From Planctomycetota bacterium (lineage in GTDB: Bacteria > Planctomycetota > UBA1135 > UBA2386), in contig JAQCBR010000016.1 in assembly GCA_027621295.1 (NCBI GenBank), positions 1 to 48,526 on the forward strand: 48,526 nucleotides of DNA, written 5' to 3'. The stretch's first letter is position 1, and each line of letters begins with the position of its first letter. The notes below the pieces were generated by a model, which saw only the letters and a list, made by a program, of their open reading frames with translations, searched no databases and was not told the DNA's origin. This document shows, in pieces, positions 16,836 through 25,582 of this stretch. The position numbers and the translations under genes are program-made.

Positions 16836-18089
16836 CTACCGCGTCGGGTAGTTCTCGAGCACCCACTCCTTCCAGCGCTCGTCGAGCGTCAGCGGCGAGA
16901 GTTGGTAGGCCTCGCGCAGCGCCTCGCGGCAGCCCTCGACGACGTCGCCGCGCATCACGCCCGTCATCGGGTCGACGAGCGACTTGGCCTTCTGCATCAG
17001 CACGCCGAACGGCTCCTTGCCGAGGCTCATCAGGTAGTCCCAGCGCGACCAGGCCATCACGTGGTCCGGGAAGTCCATCTGGCCGAAGTCACGCCAGCTC
17101 ATCAGCTCGGTGAACGGCGCGAACTTGTCGTTGCCGAGGAGCTTGCGGGTCTCGAGCTCCCACCGCCACTGACGGTTCTCGAGCATTGCAGCGCCCTCGC
17201 TCCGCGTGAACGAGTTGAACCGCGGCGAGATCCGGCGCTCGAACCAGTGCGCGGGTCCCTCGCGCATCCAGACGGGCAGGTCGTAGTTGTAGTGGAGGAA
17301 CCCGTTGATCAGGTTGTGGGTCAGCGCGTGGACCACGTGGCCGTGGAGCGCCGAGTCGTCCTTGAGCCGACCGTCCTCCTCCGGGTTGTCGGCTGCGCAC
17401 GCATAGAGCAGCGAGTCGACGTCCTTGAAGTTCCACTGCTGGCCGCCAGCGGTCCGCCGGCCGATGAACGACTGGAGGTAGTCCTGGTAGGTGGTGTTCC
17501 GCTCGAAGAGCAGGAACAGATACTTGTCCTTCTGGCCCAGGTAGGGGCCCTCGCCGGCGTAGCGGCCGGTCATCTTCGCGCGGGCCTCCGCGTCGGCCGG
17601 GAAGTCCGCGTCGGTCATCCCGAACCACGTCAGCATCTCCGCGTAGTGCTCCTCGAGCCGCTGCGCGAAGAGATGGGCGCGCAGCCAGCGATCGAGGACG
17701 CGGGTCTTCGGGTTGACCTTCGACAGGCCGGAGCGCTCCTTCAGGCGGGTGAGCTCGTCGCGGATCTTGGCCTTGGTGTCCGGGTCGAGCGGGACGGCCC
17801 AGTTGTCCAGGGTCGTGCCCAGCCGGAAGTGCGCGGTCTCGATCCACAGGATCTCGGCGTAGTCGAGGTGCGTGTCGATGTCCTCGGAAGTGACCGCCTT
17901 GGTGCCCCGCTGGCCGAACGGGATCGGCGCGTAGCTGACATAGCCGAGCTTCTCGAGCGCCTTCGGCTCGTTCCGCGTGTACGGGTCGATGCGGAACCGC
18001 GGCACGTCGCGGTCCTTCTGCGCGGGGAGGCCGGTCGCCGCGAGCAGGGTCAACAGGACGCCGAGCGTCCGGATCGCCGGGGCCGTCAT
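16836..18089 (-). CDS. Secreted metallopeptidase-like protein with a broken HExxH (HALTH)
   Basis: A 417-residue protein. The start ATG at 18089 overlaps the upstream HEAT gene (ATGA) and gives a signal peptide ending about LPAQ. Residues 250-285 look like a gluzincin/DUF1570-type peptidase site: H254-A-L-T-H258, then PVWMREGPAHWFE with E277 as a third ligand. The catalytic Glu of HExxH is replaced by Ala, so zinc might still bind but peptidase activity is unlikely. The surrounding residues are well preserved, suggesting a structural or regulatory role. It sits in an operon with a HEAT protein and a PPIase-like lipoprotein. Confidence 0.8.
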   Translation of the reverse strand: MTAPAIRTLGVLLTLLAATGLPAQKDRDVPRFRIDPYTRNEPKALEKLGYVSYAPIPFGQRGTKAVTSEDIDTHLDYAEILWIETAHFRLGTTLDNWAVPLDPDTKAKIRDELTRLKERSGLSKVNPKTRVLDRWLRAHLFAQRLEEHYAEMLTWFGMTDADFPADAEARAKMTGRYAGEGPYLGQKDKYLFLLFERNTTYQDYLQSFIGRRTAGGQQWNFKDVDSLLYACAADNPEEDGRLKDDSALHGHVVHALTHNLINGFLHYNYDLPVWMREGPAHWFERRISPRFNSFTRSEGAAMLENRQWRWELETRKLLGNDKFAPFTELMSWRDFGQMDFPDHVMAWSRWDYLMSLGKEPFGVLMQKAKSLVDPMTGVMRGDVVEGCREALREAYQLSPLTLDERWKEWVLENYPTR

Positions 18090-18928
18090 CGGATCCGCTC
18101 CTTCCACTTCTTGGCCTGGTCGATCGCCTGGAACACGGACAGGTTCTCGAGCGGGCGGTCTCCGTCGACGACGGCGCGGAGCGTGTTGATCGCCTCCTTC
18201 TTGACCGCGTGCTGCTCGGCGTCGAGCCACGTGGCGATCACGCCCGCGTATTCCTTGGGCGCCACGGACCGGAGGAGTCGGAGCCCGGTCACGACCCGGC
18301 GCTCGTCGTCGCGCGGCATCGCCTTCACCAGCGCGTCGGTGAGTTCGGCGTCCCGCGCGTGCGCGAGTCCGGTCTGGATCAGCGACATCACGTCACGCCA
18401 CTCGAGCGTCTCGCAGAGTCCGAGGAGCTCGAGGAGTGCGTCGCGATCGCGGAGTCCGGCGAGACCCAGGACCGCGCGGAACGCCACACCCTCGTCCTTG
18501 TCCTTGCGTGCCTTCTCGAACACCGGGCGGTAGGTCGTGTCGCCGAGCCCCGCGAGGTACTCGACCGCGAACGAGCGCACCGGCACGGCCTTCGCCGCGG
18601 CCTTGTCGGCGATCAGCGGCGCGTGCGACGCGGGCACGACGCGGTGCAGCACGCGCGCGAGCACGTCCTCGTGCTGGGGGCGGCGGTCCGCGAGGCGAGT
18701 CAGGAGCATCGGGGCGATCGCGGGGCCGAAGTCCACGAGTTCGGCCTCGGCTGCGTCCGCGACCTCCTCGTCCTCATCCCCGAGACGACGGAGTGCGAGC
18801 TTCGCCGCCTCCGTCTGCTTCGACGAGAGTTCGGGCCAGGTCGGAGGCTCGACCTTCGGTTCCTGGGCTTGGGCTGTGGTCATCCACAGGCCCAGGAGGC
18901 AGAGGAGGCGCAGGGTCAGATCGTGCAT
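18086..18928 (-). CDS. Secreted HEAT-repeat protein
   Basis: A 280-residue protein with a signal peptide (LLCLLGLWMTTAQAQ). It continues with alpha-helical repeats of about 30-40 residues: ALRRLGDEDEEVADAAEAEL, VRSFAVEYLAGLGD, VAFRAVLGLAGLRDRDALLEL and VVTGLRLLRSVAPKEYAGVI. The pattern is HEAT/armadillo-like and usually means a protein-binding scaffold. The stop overlaps the start of the HALTH protein, so the two products are probably made together and may interact in the periplasm. Confidence 0.8.
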   Translation of the reverse strand: MHDLTLRLLCLLGLWMTTAQAQEPKVEPPTWPELSSKQTEAAKLALRRLGDEDEEVADAAEAELVDFGPAIAPMLLTRLADRRPQHEDVLARVLHRVVPASHAPLIADKAAAKAVPVRSFAVEYLAGLGDTTYRPVFEKARKDKDEGVAFRAVLGLAGLRDRDALLELLGLCETLEWRDVMSLIQTGLAHARDAELTDALVKAMPRDDERRVVTGLRLLRSVAPKEYAGVIATWLDAEQHAVKKEAINTLRAVVDGDRPLENLSVFQAIDQAKKWKERIR

Positions 18929-18961
18929 GGGAACGAAGGTCGGGGCCTCGGGTGACAGCGG

Positions 18962-19684
18962 TCACCGCACGGCGCGGATCCACCGGGGAAGCGCGTCGGC
19001 GAACTGGGGATCCACACCGTCGAGGCGGTTGGCGAGCGCGGCCTTGGCAGGGGCGAGCCAGCGATCGAAGTCTTCTGCCGCGTGCGTCGGATAGCGGACG
19101 ACGAAGATCCGCGCCCGGTCGGCGACCGGGGTCAGGCCGGGCTCGAGGTCGAGCGGCGCGACCAGGAAGTAGCCGTCCGCGGTCTCGATCGGCGGGCTGA
19201 CCGCGCCGAGGTTCTCGGGGCGGAACGCGAAGTCGGCGACCGGCATCGGCAGGTCGTTCCGGGCGAAGGGCTGCTCCGGGGCCTCGCCGCCGACCAGGAC
19301 GCCCTTGCGCTGGAGCTCGAGCGAGTTGTCGGCCACTTCCCGGAGGGAGCGCGCCGCGCCGAGCGCGTAGGCCCTCTCGGTCGGGAACGCGTCGCGAGCC
19401 AGCAGGAGCGGGAGCAGGTGCTGGTCGAGCAGCTCGCGGAACCGGTACTTCCGCCCCATCGTCGGGTCGAGCTCCTCGAGGTAGGCGAGGAGGGGATCCA
19501 CGTCTGTCGAGCGCACGACGATCCGGCCCGCGTCGAACGACGCGATCACGCCCTCGGGGAGTCCTGGCGCCGCCGGTTCGGCCGCGCCGTCCCCACAGGA
19601 CGTCAGCAGTGCTCCGAGAGCCAGGAGCCCCACGAGCCCCCGATCCCGGGAGGCGTATCGGCGGGTCCGGATCGGAGCGGTCAC
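18962..19684 (-). CDS. PpiC-like peptidyl-prolyl isomerase lipoprotein
   Basis: A 240-residue protein starting at GTG 19684, which overlaps the upstream stop (GTGA). The signal ends in LLTSC with Cys30. The middle holds a rotamase-like segment, PMPVADFAFRPENLGAVSPP then IETADGYFLVAPLDLEPG, matching the parvulin pattern (lp...a.fa...G.vs.pvet..GyhlV...). The flanking helices resemble SurA/PrsA-type chaperones. It probably works in the periplasm on outer-membrane or secreted proteins. The similarity is moderate, so isomerase activity is inference. Confidence 0.7.
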   Translation of the reverse strand: MTAPIRTRRYASRDRGLVGLLALGALLTSCGDGAAEPAAPGLPEGVIASFDAGRIVVRSTDVDPLLAYLEELDPTMGRKYRFRELLDQHLLPLLLARDAFPTERAYALGAARSLREVADNSLELQRKGVLVGGEAPEQPFARNDLPMPVADFAFRPENLGAVSPPIETADGYFLVAPLDLEPGLTPVADRARIFVVRYPTHAAEDFDRWLAPAKAALANRLDGVDPQFADALPRWIRAVR

Positions 19685-20367
19685 GGGACGTCGAACCGCG
19701 CGACGTAGTCGAGCGCAGGGCCGGTGAGGAATCGGTAGGTCGCGTACAGCCCGTTCGACAGCTCGGGAAGCTGCTCTCTCGGGATCTGGGTCCCGTACTG
19801 GCCGACCAGTTCGAGCCAGAGCGAGCGCGGTTCCTGGACCCAGGGTTCGATCCGGAGGTTGAGCGCCGGTTGCTGCGGCTCGGTCGACGGGAACGACATG
19901 CGGAGCCCGACCGAGTGGAGCGGGCGTCCGAAGCCCGCGAGCGCCTCGCCACCGCCAGCGAGGAGCCGCTCGGCGACGAAGGTGCGGCTGTCCTTGACGT
20001 GCTGCGGTGCGACCAGCGTCCGCGCCCAGAACTGGCGCCCGACCGTCTGGGGGATGCTCAGAGTCTGGTAGGCGATCCCGACCGCGTTGACGACGCGCGC
20101 CGCGAAGTCCTCGATCGTCGTGCTGCGGAGCTCTTCGCGGAACACCACGCGGTCTGGCAGGAAGCTCGCGCTCGAGATCTGGCCGGGAGTGATCGCCGGG
20201 TTGGTCAGGTGGACGCCGTCGGCCGCCACCTGGAAGTTCTGGTAGGCCAGCTCGGGGCGCTGGAAGAGTTCGTTGTGGACGCGCTGGACGGCGTCCGGTC
20301 GGATCGGAATCGGCGCGTGGAGGACCTCGGCCCCGAAGGCGATCGTGCGCGGCTCGTAGCTGGACAT
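19681..20367 (-). CDS. Hypothetical protein, first gene of a five-gene operon
   Basis: A 228-residue protein with no signal peptide or membrane segment. It is predicted to be mostly beta with a few helices; notable segments are LHAPIPIRPDAVQRVHNELF, SSASFLPDRVVFREE, STTIEDFAARVVNAVGIAYQ and LWLELVGQYG. The layout loosely recalls TIGR04255-type proteins, but I cannot confirm this. TAGGAT lies 8 bases before its ATG. The next gene starts inside its stop codon, so it is coupled to an exported PPIase-like lipoprotein even though it looks cytoplasmic. Confidence 0.75.
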   Translation of the reverse strand: MSSYEPRTIAFGAEVLHAPIPIRPDAVQRVHNELFQRPELAYQNFQVAADGVHLTNPAITPGQISSASFLPDRVVFREELRSTTIEDFAARVVNAVGIAYQTLSIPQTVGRQFWARTLVAPQHVKDSRTFVAERLLAGGGEALAGFGRPLHSVGLRMSFPSTEPQQPALNLRIEPWVQEPRSLWLELVGQYGTQIPREQLPELSNGLYATYRFLTGPALDYVARFDVP

Positions 20368-20375
20368 CGGTCCGC

Positions 20376-20381
20376 ATCCTA
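20376..20381 (-). promoter_or_regulatory. TANNNT -10-like element (minus strand)
   Basis: TAGGAT on the minus strand, 8 bases before the ATG at 20367. It is the likely promoter of the five-gene operon running down to 16375. The region 20382-20566 between it and the divergent promoter shows no other feature I can support. Confidence 0.45.
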
Positions 20382-20566
20382 GCTGTGCGGGTGCCCCGGG
20401 TCCCCTCCCCTCCGCAACGCGAGCATCCGGTCGGAGCGGCCGTTCCGTGTCGGTCGCCCTCAGGCTGGCCGGGCGATGTGCCGATCGGAGGGAGGAGCGC
20501 GGAGTCTTGTTCCGGTTCGCTCGTCCATCCCGGCCGTCCGGCCTGCGAATCCCTCCCGCACGCGGT

Positions 20567-20572
20567 TATGCT
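20567..20572 (+). promoter_or_regulatory. TANNNT -10-like element
   Basis: TATGCT lies 25 bases before the ATG at 20598. The ATG inside this motif (20568) is in frame but is more likely promoter than start codon. Confidence 0.35.
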
Positions 20573-20597
20573 CCCGCGCCCCGAAAGCGCCAATCCG

Positions 20598-22226
20598 ATG
20601 TCGATCCAAACGACCCCACGTCCTGGCCGTGCGCTCGCAGTCGCGGTCCTCGCCGCCGCCTGCTGGGCGGTTCCCGTCGCCGGCACCGCCGCAGCCCAAG
20701 AGAGCGCCCAGGAGATCCAGAAGCTCCTCGCCGAGATCCAGGCCACCAAGGACCAGACGCTCCAGGTCCGGAGCCAGGCGATCCGGCCGATGAAGGTCAA
20801 CGGCGTCGAGGTCTCCCCGGACCGGTTCCGCCGCGAAGCGATCTTCCTGGTCGGCGCCAAGACGGTCGAGGCGAAGATCGCCGAGCTGTTCGTCGCGCAG
20901 GAGATCCAGCAGCTGGTCGCCTCCGGGCGCGACGCGAAGGACTTCGAGATCACCGATGACGAGGTGATCGCGGACGTCGCCGGAGTCGTCGAGCAGTTCC
21001 GTCTGCAGAACCCGGGCGTCGAGTTCTGGCAGGCGATCCGCGCGCAGTTCGGGATGGACCGCGAGCGGTTCCTGTCCCAGCGCAAGCAGACCAAGCTGTT
21101 CGACCGCGTGTTCTTCCCCGGGCCGGCCAACGAGTGGCCGCTGATCACCAAGGAGGCGATCATGGCCTCGGCCACCGGCGGTGACGGCAAGCAGTTCTGG
21201 GAGAACATCGAGAAGGCCTCGTTCGACCCGGAGACCAACAAGCCGCGCGACCTGCCGCCGTTCTGGCTGCAGCTCTGCCGCAACTGGGTGATCAAGCAGC
21301 TGAAGAGCTGGGCGGACATCCGCTTCCCGGCCGACGGCCTCGATCCCCAGCACTGCCTGCAGGTCAACGACCAGACCTGGAGCACCGAGGACGCGTTCCA
21401 GCAGATGGAGTCCGGGCTCTACGAGCAGGACCTCGAGCGCGCCGTCGCCGAAGTGGTGGTGCGGGAAGCCCTGAAGCAGGAGCTCGTCAAGGCGGGTGCC
21501 TACATCGACGACGAGACGTTCCGCGCGGACTTCCAGGAGTATCGGAAGCCCTACGACGACACGCCGTTCAACGTCGAAGTCATCGCGACCGCGTTCAAGG
21601 GCTACCCGAGCCTCGAAGCGTTCCGGCAGCGCTGGCGCCTGATCCGCAGCTTCGAGCGGATGATCGCCGACGAGATCAACGACGACGCGCTGCAGGCGCA
21701 CGCCGACAAGTTCCAGGCGTTCTTCTCGGACGGTCAGGTCAACGTCGACCTGATCCAGTTCTACGCCCGGGACCTGAAGACCGGCGCATGGCGGCCGAAC
21801 GGCCTCGCCGACGCGATGGAGCGTGCCGAAGCCGCGATGAAGGAGATCGAGGGAGGCGCGAAGTTCGACGACGTGCTCCGCGACCGCGGCGAGTACTACG
21901 CGACCGACAAGGAGAAGGGCCGTCTCGGCTCCAAGTCGCTGAACCAGCTGCGTCAGGCGATGCGCGAGAGCGAGTTCTCGGACCTGCTGCTCGGCTACTC
22001 GCTCGGCAACCAGCTCTTCTACGACGCGCAGCCCGGCCAGGTGATCGGCCCCGTGCGCATCTGGGACGCGGCGTTCATCGCCCGCATCAACAACCGCACG
22101 CCGCCGCGCTCCAAGCCGACGATCGCCGACGAGCGCACCCGCGAGCTGGTCCGCCAGGACTACCTGAGCTACCGCTTCCTGCAGTGGGCGAACGGCGTGG
22201 TCGACCGCGCCAAGGTCGAGGGCTGA
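20598..22226 (+). CDS. Large SurA/PpiC-like periplasmic chaperone
   Basis: A 542-residue secreted protein. The signal peptide runs to about GTAAAQ. A SurA-like N-terminal helical region follows (MKVNGVEVSPDRFRREAIFL), with a long charged helical middle. The parvulin-like segment is at about residues 390-510: VNVDLIQFYARD, GGAKFDDVLRDRGEY, KEKGRLGSKSLNQLRQAM and the PGQVIGPVRIWDAAFIARI end. Two charged blocks (21200-21700) separate the halves, so the protein is longer than typical SurA. It probably folds or escorts envelope proteins. It is divergent from an operon that holds a smaller PPIase-like lipoprotein. Confidence 0.85.
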   Translation: MSIQTTPRPGRALAVAVLAAACWAVPVAGTAAAQESAQEIQKLLAEIQATKDQTLQVRSQAIRPMKVNGVEVSPDRFRREAIFLVGAKTVEAKIAELFVAQEIQQLVASGRDAKDFEITDDEVIADVAGVVEQFRLQNPGVEFWQAIRAQFGMDRERFLSQRKQTKLFDRVFFPGPANEWPLITKEAIMASATGGDGKQFWENIEKASFDPETNKPRDLPPFWLQLCRNWVIKQLKSWADIRFPADGLDPQHCLQVNDQTWSTEDAFQQMESGLYEQDLERAVAEVVVREALKQELVKAGAYIDDETFRADFQEYRKPYDDTPFNVEVIATAFKGYPSLEAFRQRWRLIRSFERMIADEINDDALQAHADKFQAFFSDGQVNVDLIQFYARDLKTGAWRPNGLADAMERAEAAMKEIEGGAKFDDVLRDRGEYYATDKEKGRLGSKSLNQLRQAMRESEFSDLLLGYSLGNQLFYDAQPGQVIGPVRIWDAAFIARINNRTPPRSKPTIADERTRELVRQDYLSYRFLQWANGVVDRAKVEG

Positions 22227-22237
22227 CGGTGAGACCC

Positions 22238-22261
22238 GGCTGCGGCCGCTGGGCCGCAGCC
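22238..22261 (+). terminator. Perfect 10-base hairpin after the SurA-like gene
   Basis: GGCTGCGGCC and GGCCGCAGCC form a perfect stem with a GCTG loop, 11 bases after the stop codon. There is no T-run. It is the best terminator candidate in the window. Confidence 0.65.
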
Positions 22262-22399
22262 TGACCCGCAGCTCGATCCTGCCACGGGCTCTCGTCGACC
22301 CCGCGCGCGCCGGCTCTGCCCGCGGCGCCGACGGATCGCTGCAGCTCGGTTGTTCCCTGCGCGCCGTCGTCGGCGCACAATCCGCGGCCCGAGGCCGCG

Positions 22400-24328
22400 A
22401 TGACGACCGAAGCCCAGACGACGCCCGAATCGCCGCGTGACGAGGCCAGCGCCCGCCGCGCCTCGATGCGGGCCCTCGTCCGCTGCGTGGGCCGCGGCGT
22501 CGCCCGCAACAAGGCTCTCGTCGCCTGCGCGCTCGTGGCGGCTTCGCTCGAGGCGTTCTTCACGAAGGCGCCGTTCGTGCTCGTGAAGCCGCTGTTCGAC
22601 ACGATCGCCCCGTCGCCGGCGGTCGGCTCGGGTGGGACGGGGCTGCCCGACGGCGTCGAGTTGGACTTCGCGGTCCGGTTCACCCAGGGCTTCGGCGAGT
22701 TCGCGGACGGCCTGGCGGCGTTCCTCGGGCTGTCGTTCGAGGGCGACGCGCACAGCAAGGCCGTGGTGGTCGCCTGCGCATGCCTCGCCGCCGTCGCGGG
22801 CATCCTCGGTGGTCTGGCGATCTACACGGCGACGCTCCTGTCGCGCTACTTCTCGACCAAGGTCGTCGTCGGCCTGCGCGACGAGCTCGCCGCACACGTC
22901 CTCCGGCTGCCGCTCCGCTTCTTCGGCAAGCGGCGGATGGGCGAGCTGATCTCGCGACTGACGAACGACACCGCGGTGCTGGGCCGCGCGTTCGAGCTGA
23001 TCTCCGACCACCTGATCGTCGATCCGCTGATGATCCTGATGAACATCGGGATCGTCTGGATGTTCGCGCCGGAGATGCTGCTGGTGTTCCTGCCGGCGAT
23101 TCCGCTGATGGCGCTGCCGATGCTGCGTCTCGGGCGGAAGGTCCACCGCAGGTCGGCGGGCAGCCTCGCGGCGATGGGGGACGCGACCGAGTCGATGAAC
23201 CAGATGCTGTCGGGCATCAAGGTCGTCAAGGCGTTCGGGCTCGAGGACGTGCGCCTCGCCGAGTTCGAGCGGAACAACCAGACCTACCTCCAGCGCACCG
23301 TCCGCATGCTGAAGGCGAAGGGGCGGTCCCAGGGCATGGTCTTCGTCGGCTACCAGGTCGGCTTCGTCGGCATGATCCTGGTGATGGGATGGCTGCTGAT
23401 CGATGGTCCGAAGACCATCGGGGACATCGGCGTCATCCTGGTCCCGATCTCGACCACCTACCAGCACGTGAAGCGGCTGGTGCGGATCTGGAACACCGCG
23501 ATGGAGTCGGCGGGCGCGATGGTCGCGATCGACCAGCTCCTCGCCGAGCGTCCGGATGCGGCGCTCGCCGACGGTTCGGCACTCCGCCGCATCGAGCGGG
23601 TGACGGGCGACATCCGGGTCGAGGACGTCGCGTTCTCCTACGAGGACGAGCCGGTGCTGCGGGGCGTGTCCTTCGCGGTCCAGCCGGGTTCGACGGTGGC
23701 GTTCGTCGGTCCCTCGGGGGCCGGCAAGTCGACGATGATCGACCTGCTGGCGCGCTTCCACGACCCCGTCGCCGGCCGGGTGCTGATCGATGGCGTCGAT
23801 CTGCGCGAGATCGACCTCGCGAGCTACCGGGCGCACACGGCGATGGTCGTCCAGCAGCCGTTCCTCTTCAACACGACCATCCTCGCCAACATCCGCTACG
23901 GCCGTCCGGACGCGACGATGGAGGAGGTCGTCGAGGCGGCGAAGGCCGCGCAGATCCACGACTTCGTCGAGAGCCTGCCGCGCGGCTACGAGACGGCGGT
24001 CGGCGAGCGCGGCAGCAACCTGAGCGGCGGCCAGATGCAGCGCATCACGATCGCGCGCGCGATCGTCCGGGACCCGGCGGTGCTCTTCCTCGACGAGGCG
24101 ACGTCCGCGCTCGACTCGGAGAGCGAGGAGGCGGTGCAGCGCGCGCTGGGCAACCTGCGGAAGGGCAGGACGTCGTTCGTGATCGCCCACCGGCTGTCGA
24201 CCATCCGGGACGCAGACCAGATCCTCGTGTTCGAGGCGGGCAAGGTGGTCGAGCGCGGGCGGCACGAGGAGCTCGTCGAGAGGGGCGGGGTCTACCGCCG
24301 GCTGATCGAGCTCCAGGATCTGCAGTGA
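22400..24328 (+). CDS. MsbA-type ABC exporter (fused membrane and ATPase domains)
   Basis: A 642-residue half-transporter. Membrane helices lie at about residues 40-390, with an unusually long first loop (about 75 residues between helices 1 and 2). The ATPase domain has Walker A GPSGAGKST (about 437), Q-loop QQPFLF, signature LSGGQMQR, Walker B VLFLDEATSALD and switch AHRLST. It functions as a homodimer. The family flips lipid A, other lipids or drugs; MsbA-like lipid flipping fits a Gram-negative envelope but is not proven. GAGG precedes the ATG by about 5 bases. Confidence 0.92.
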   Translation: MTTEAQTTPESPRDEASARRASMRALVRCVGRGVARNKALVACALVAASLEAFFTKAPFVLVKPLFDTIAPSPAVGSGGTGLPDGVELDFAVRFTQGFGEFADGLAAFLGLSFEGDAHSKAVVVACACLAAVAGILGGLAIYTATLLSRYFSTKVVVGLRDELAAHVLRLPLRFFGKRRMGELISRLTNDTAVLGRAFELISDHLIVDPLMILMNIGIVWMFAPEMLLVFLPAIPLMALPMLRLGRKVHRRSAGSLAAMGDATESMNQMLSGIKVVKAFGLEDVRLAEFERNNQTYLQRTVRMLKAKGRSQGMVFVGYQVGFVGMILVMGWLLIDGPKTIGDIGVILVPISTTYQHVKRLVRIWNTAMESAGAMVAIDQLLAERPDAALADGSALRRIERVTGDIRVEDVAFSYEDEPVLRGVSFAVQPGSTVAFVGPSGAGKSTMIDLLARFHDPVAGRVLIDGVDLREIDLASYRAHTAMVVQQPFLFNTTILANIRYGRPDATMEEVVEAAKAAQIHDFVESLPRGYETAVGERGSNLSGGQMQRITIARAIVRDPAVLFLDEATSALDSESEEAVQRALGNLRKGRTSFVIAHRLSTIRDADQILVFEAGKVVERGRHEELVERGGVYRRLIELQDLQ

Positions 24329-24345
24329 CGCGCGGTCGCGCGTCA
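24326..24345. terminator. Symmetric bidirectional terminator made of two stop codons
   Basis: TGACGCGCG-GT-CGCGCGTCA: perfect 9-base arms whose ends are the TGA stops of the ABC exporter (plus) and ispF (minus). It is probably a shared terminator for the convergent genes. The 2-base spacer means the hairpin loop would open one or two pairs. Confidence 0.5.
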
Positions 24346-24831
24346 GTCGACGGGGCCCAGCAGCGCGACCGCGGTCGTGCGGATCGCCTCGCCGCGGCCG
24401 ATCGGGCCGAGCTTCTCGCCGGTCTTGCCCTTCACGTTGACGCGCGTCGGATCGACGTCGAACAGCGCGCCGATACGGGCGCGGATCGCCGCGCGGTGCG
24501 GGATCAGCTTCGGCTTCTCGCACTCGGCGACGACGTCGAGGGAGAGGACGCGCAGACCTTCGGCGCGGCAGAGACGGAGCGCCTCGTGGCAGAACGAGGC
24601 CGAGTCGCGGTCCTTGTTCGCCGGGTCGCGGTCGGAGAACAGCGTGCCGAGGTCGTCGAGACCGGCGGCGCCCAGCACCGCGTCGCAGACCGCGTGCAGG
24701 ATCGCGTCGCCATCCGAGTGCCCGGCGGGTCCGACGTCGCACGGGATCTCGACGCCGCCGAGCACGCAGGGTCGCCCGGGCTCCAGGCGGTGCAGATCGA
24801 CTCCGAGGCCGATGCGGGGTAGGTCTTTCAT
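24343..24831 (-). CDS. ispF: 2-C-methyl-D-erythritol 2,4-cyclodiphosphate synthase
   Basis: A 162-residue enzyme of the non-mevalonate isoprenoid pathway. It converts CDP-methylerythritol 2-phosphate to the cyclic diphosphate and CMP. Zinc ligands D12 and H14 (GVDLHRL) and the signature GHSDGDAILHAVCDAVLGAAG are present. FSDRDP and the C-terminal VNVKGKTGEKLG are also intact. The length is normal for the homotrimer family. The start overlaps the end of ispD (ATGA), so the two are translated together. Confidence 0.97.
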   Translation of the reverse strand: MKDLPRIGLGVDLHRLEPGRPCVLGGVEIPCDVGPAGHSDGDAILHAVCDAVLGAAGLDDLGTLFSDRDPANKDRDSASFCHEALRLCRAEGLRVLSLDVVAECEKPKLIPHRAAIRARIGALFDVDPTRVNVKGKTGEKLGPIGRGEAIRTTAVALLGPVD

Positions 24832-25532
24832 CGCGGGGGTGTGGGGTCCTCGAGGCGCGCGATGGCCTCGGCGAGCACGAGGTCGTCGGGTGTCGTGACC
24901 TTCAGGTTGCGGCGGTCGCCGGGCACCACGTAGACCGGGATTCCGGCGTGCTCGCAGAGCGAGGCGTCGTCCGTGCCGTCGAAGCCGGTCCGTTCGGCGT
25001 GCTCGAGCGCGCGCTCGAGGACGTCTCGGCGGAAGGCCTGCGGCGTCTGCGCGAACCAGACGACCGACCGGTCGATGGTGCGTCGCACTGCGTGCCCAGG
25101 GCCGACTTCTTTCAGGGTGTCGGGAGACGGGATCGCGAGCAGGGCGGCCCCCTCGTCCCTGGCGGTGTCCAGCACTTCGCGGACTGCCGCGATCGGGGCG
25201 AAGGGGCGGGCGGCGTCGTGGACCGCGACGACCTCGACGTCGGCCGGGACGGCGGCGAGCGCGCGGCGCATCGAGTCCTGTCGTGTCGCTCCGCCGTCGA
25301 CGACCGCGACGAGGCCCAGCTCGCGGAGTCGAGGTTCCAGCGCGGACACGTGGGGCGCGCGATCGTCCGGATGGGCGGCGAGGATGCTGACCGCATCGGG
25401 TGCGGCAGACCGCAGCCGTGCGAGGCTCCGCACGCAGATCGGCGTGCCCGCGACCTGGACGTACGCCTTCGGGACATCGGCGCCGAGCCGTGTGCCGCGG
25501 CCGGAGGCGAGGAGCAGGAACGCGACCTTCAC
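24828..25532 (-). CDS. ispD: 2-C-methyl-D-erythritol 4-phosphate cytidylyltransferase
   Basis: A 234-residue enzyme from a GTG at 25532. It joins CTP and methylerythritol 4-phosphate in the non-mevalonate pathway. The nucleotide loop LLASGRGTRLGADVPKAY is a variant of the usual AAGxGxRMG..PK. GGATRQDSMRRAL, VAVHDAARPF, AQTPQAFRR and DDASLCEHAG are classic IspD blocks. TACGCT lies 7 bases before the GTG and no Shine-Dalgarno is present. It is divergent from ruvC. Confidence 0.96.
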   Translation of the reverse strand: MKVAFLLLASGRGTRLGADVPKAYVQVAGTPICVRSLARLRSAAPDAVSILAAHPDDRAPHVSALEPRLRELGLVAVVDGGATRQDSMRRALAAVPADVEVVAVHDAARPFAPIAAVREVLDTARDEGAALLAIPSPDTLKEVGPGHAVRRTIDRSVVWFAQTPQAFRRDVLERALEHAERTGFDGTDDASLCEHAGIPVYVVPGDRRNLKVTTPDDLVLAEAIARLEDPTPPR

Positions 25533-25539
25533 GGGTCGG

Positions 25540-25545
25540 AGCGTA
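25540..25545 (-). promoter_or_regulatory. TANNNT -10-like element (minus strand)
   Basis: TACGCT on the minus strand, 7 bases before the GTG of ispD; it supports that non-ATG start. Confidence 0.45.
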
Positions 25546-25582
25546 GCTGTGTCGGAGGCGCGATTCGACGCGGTCGGCCGCG

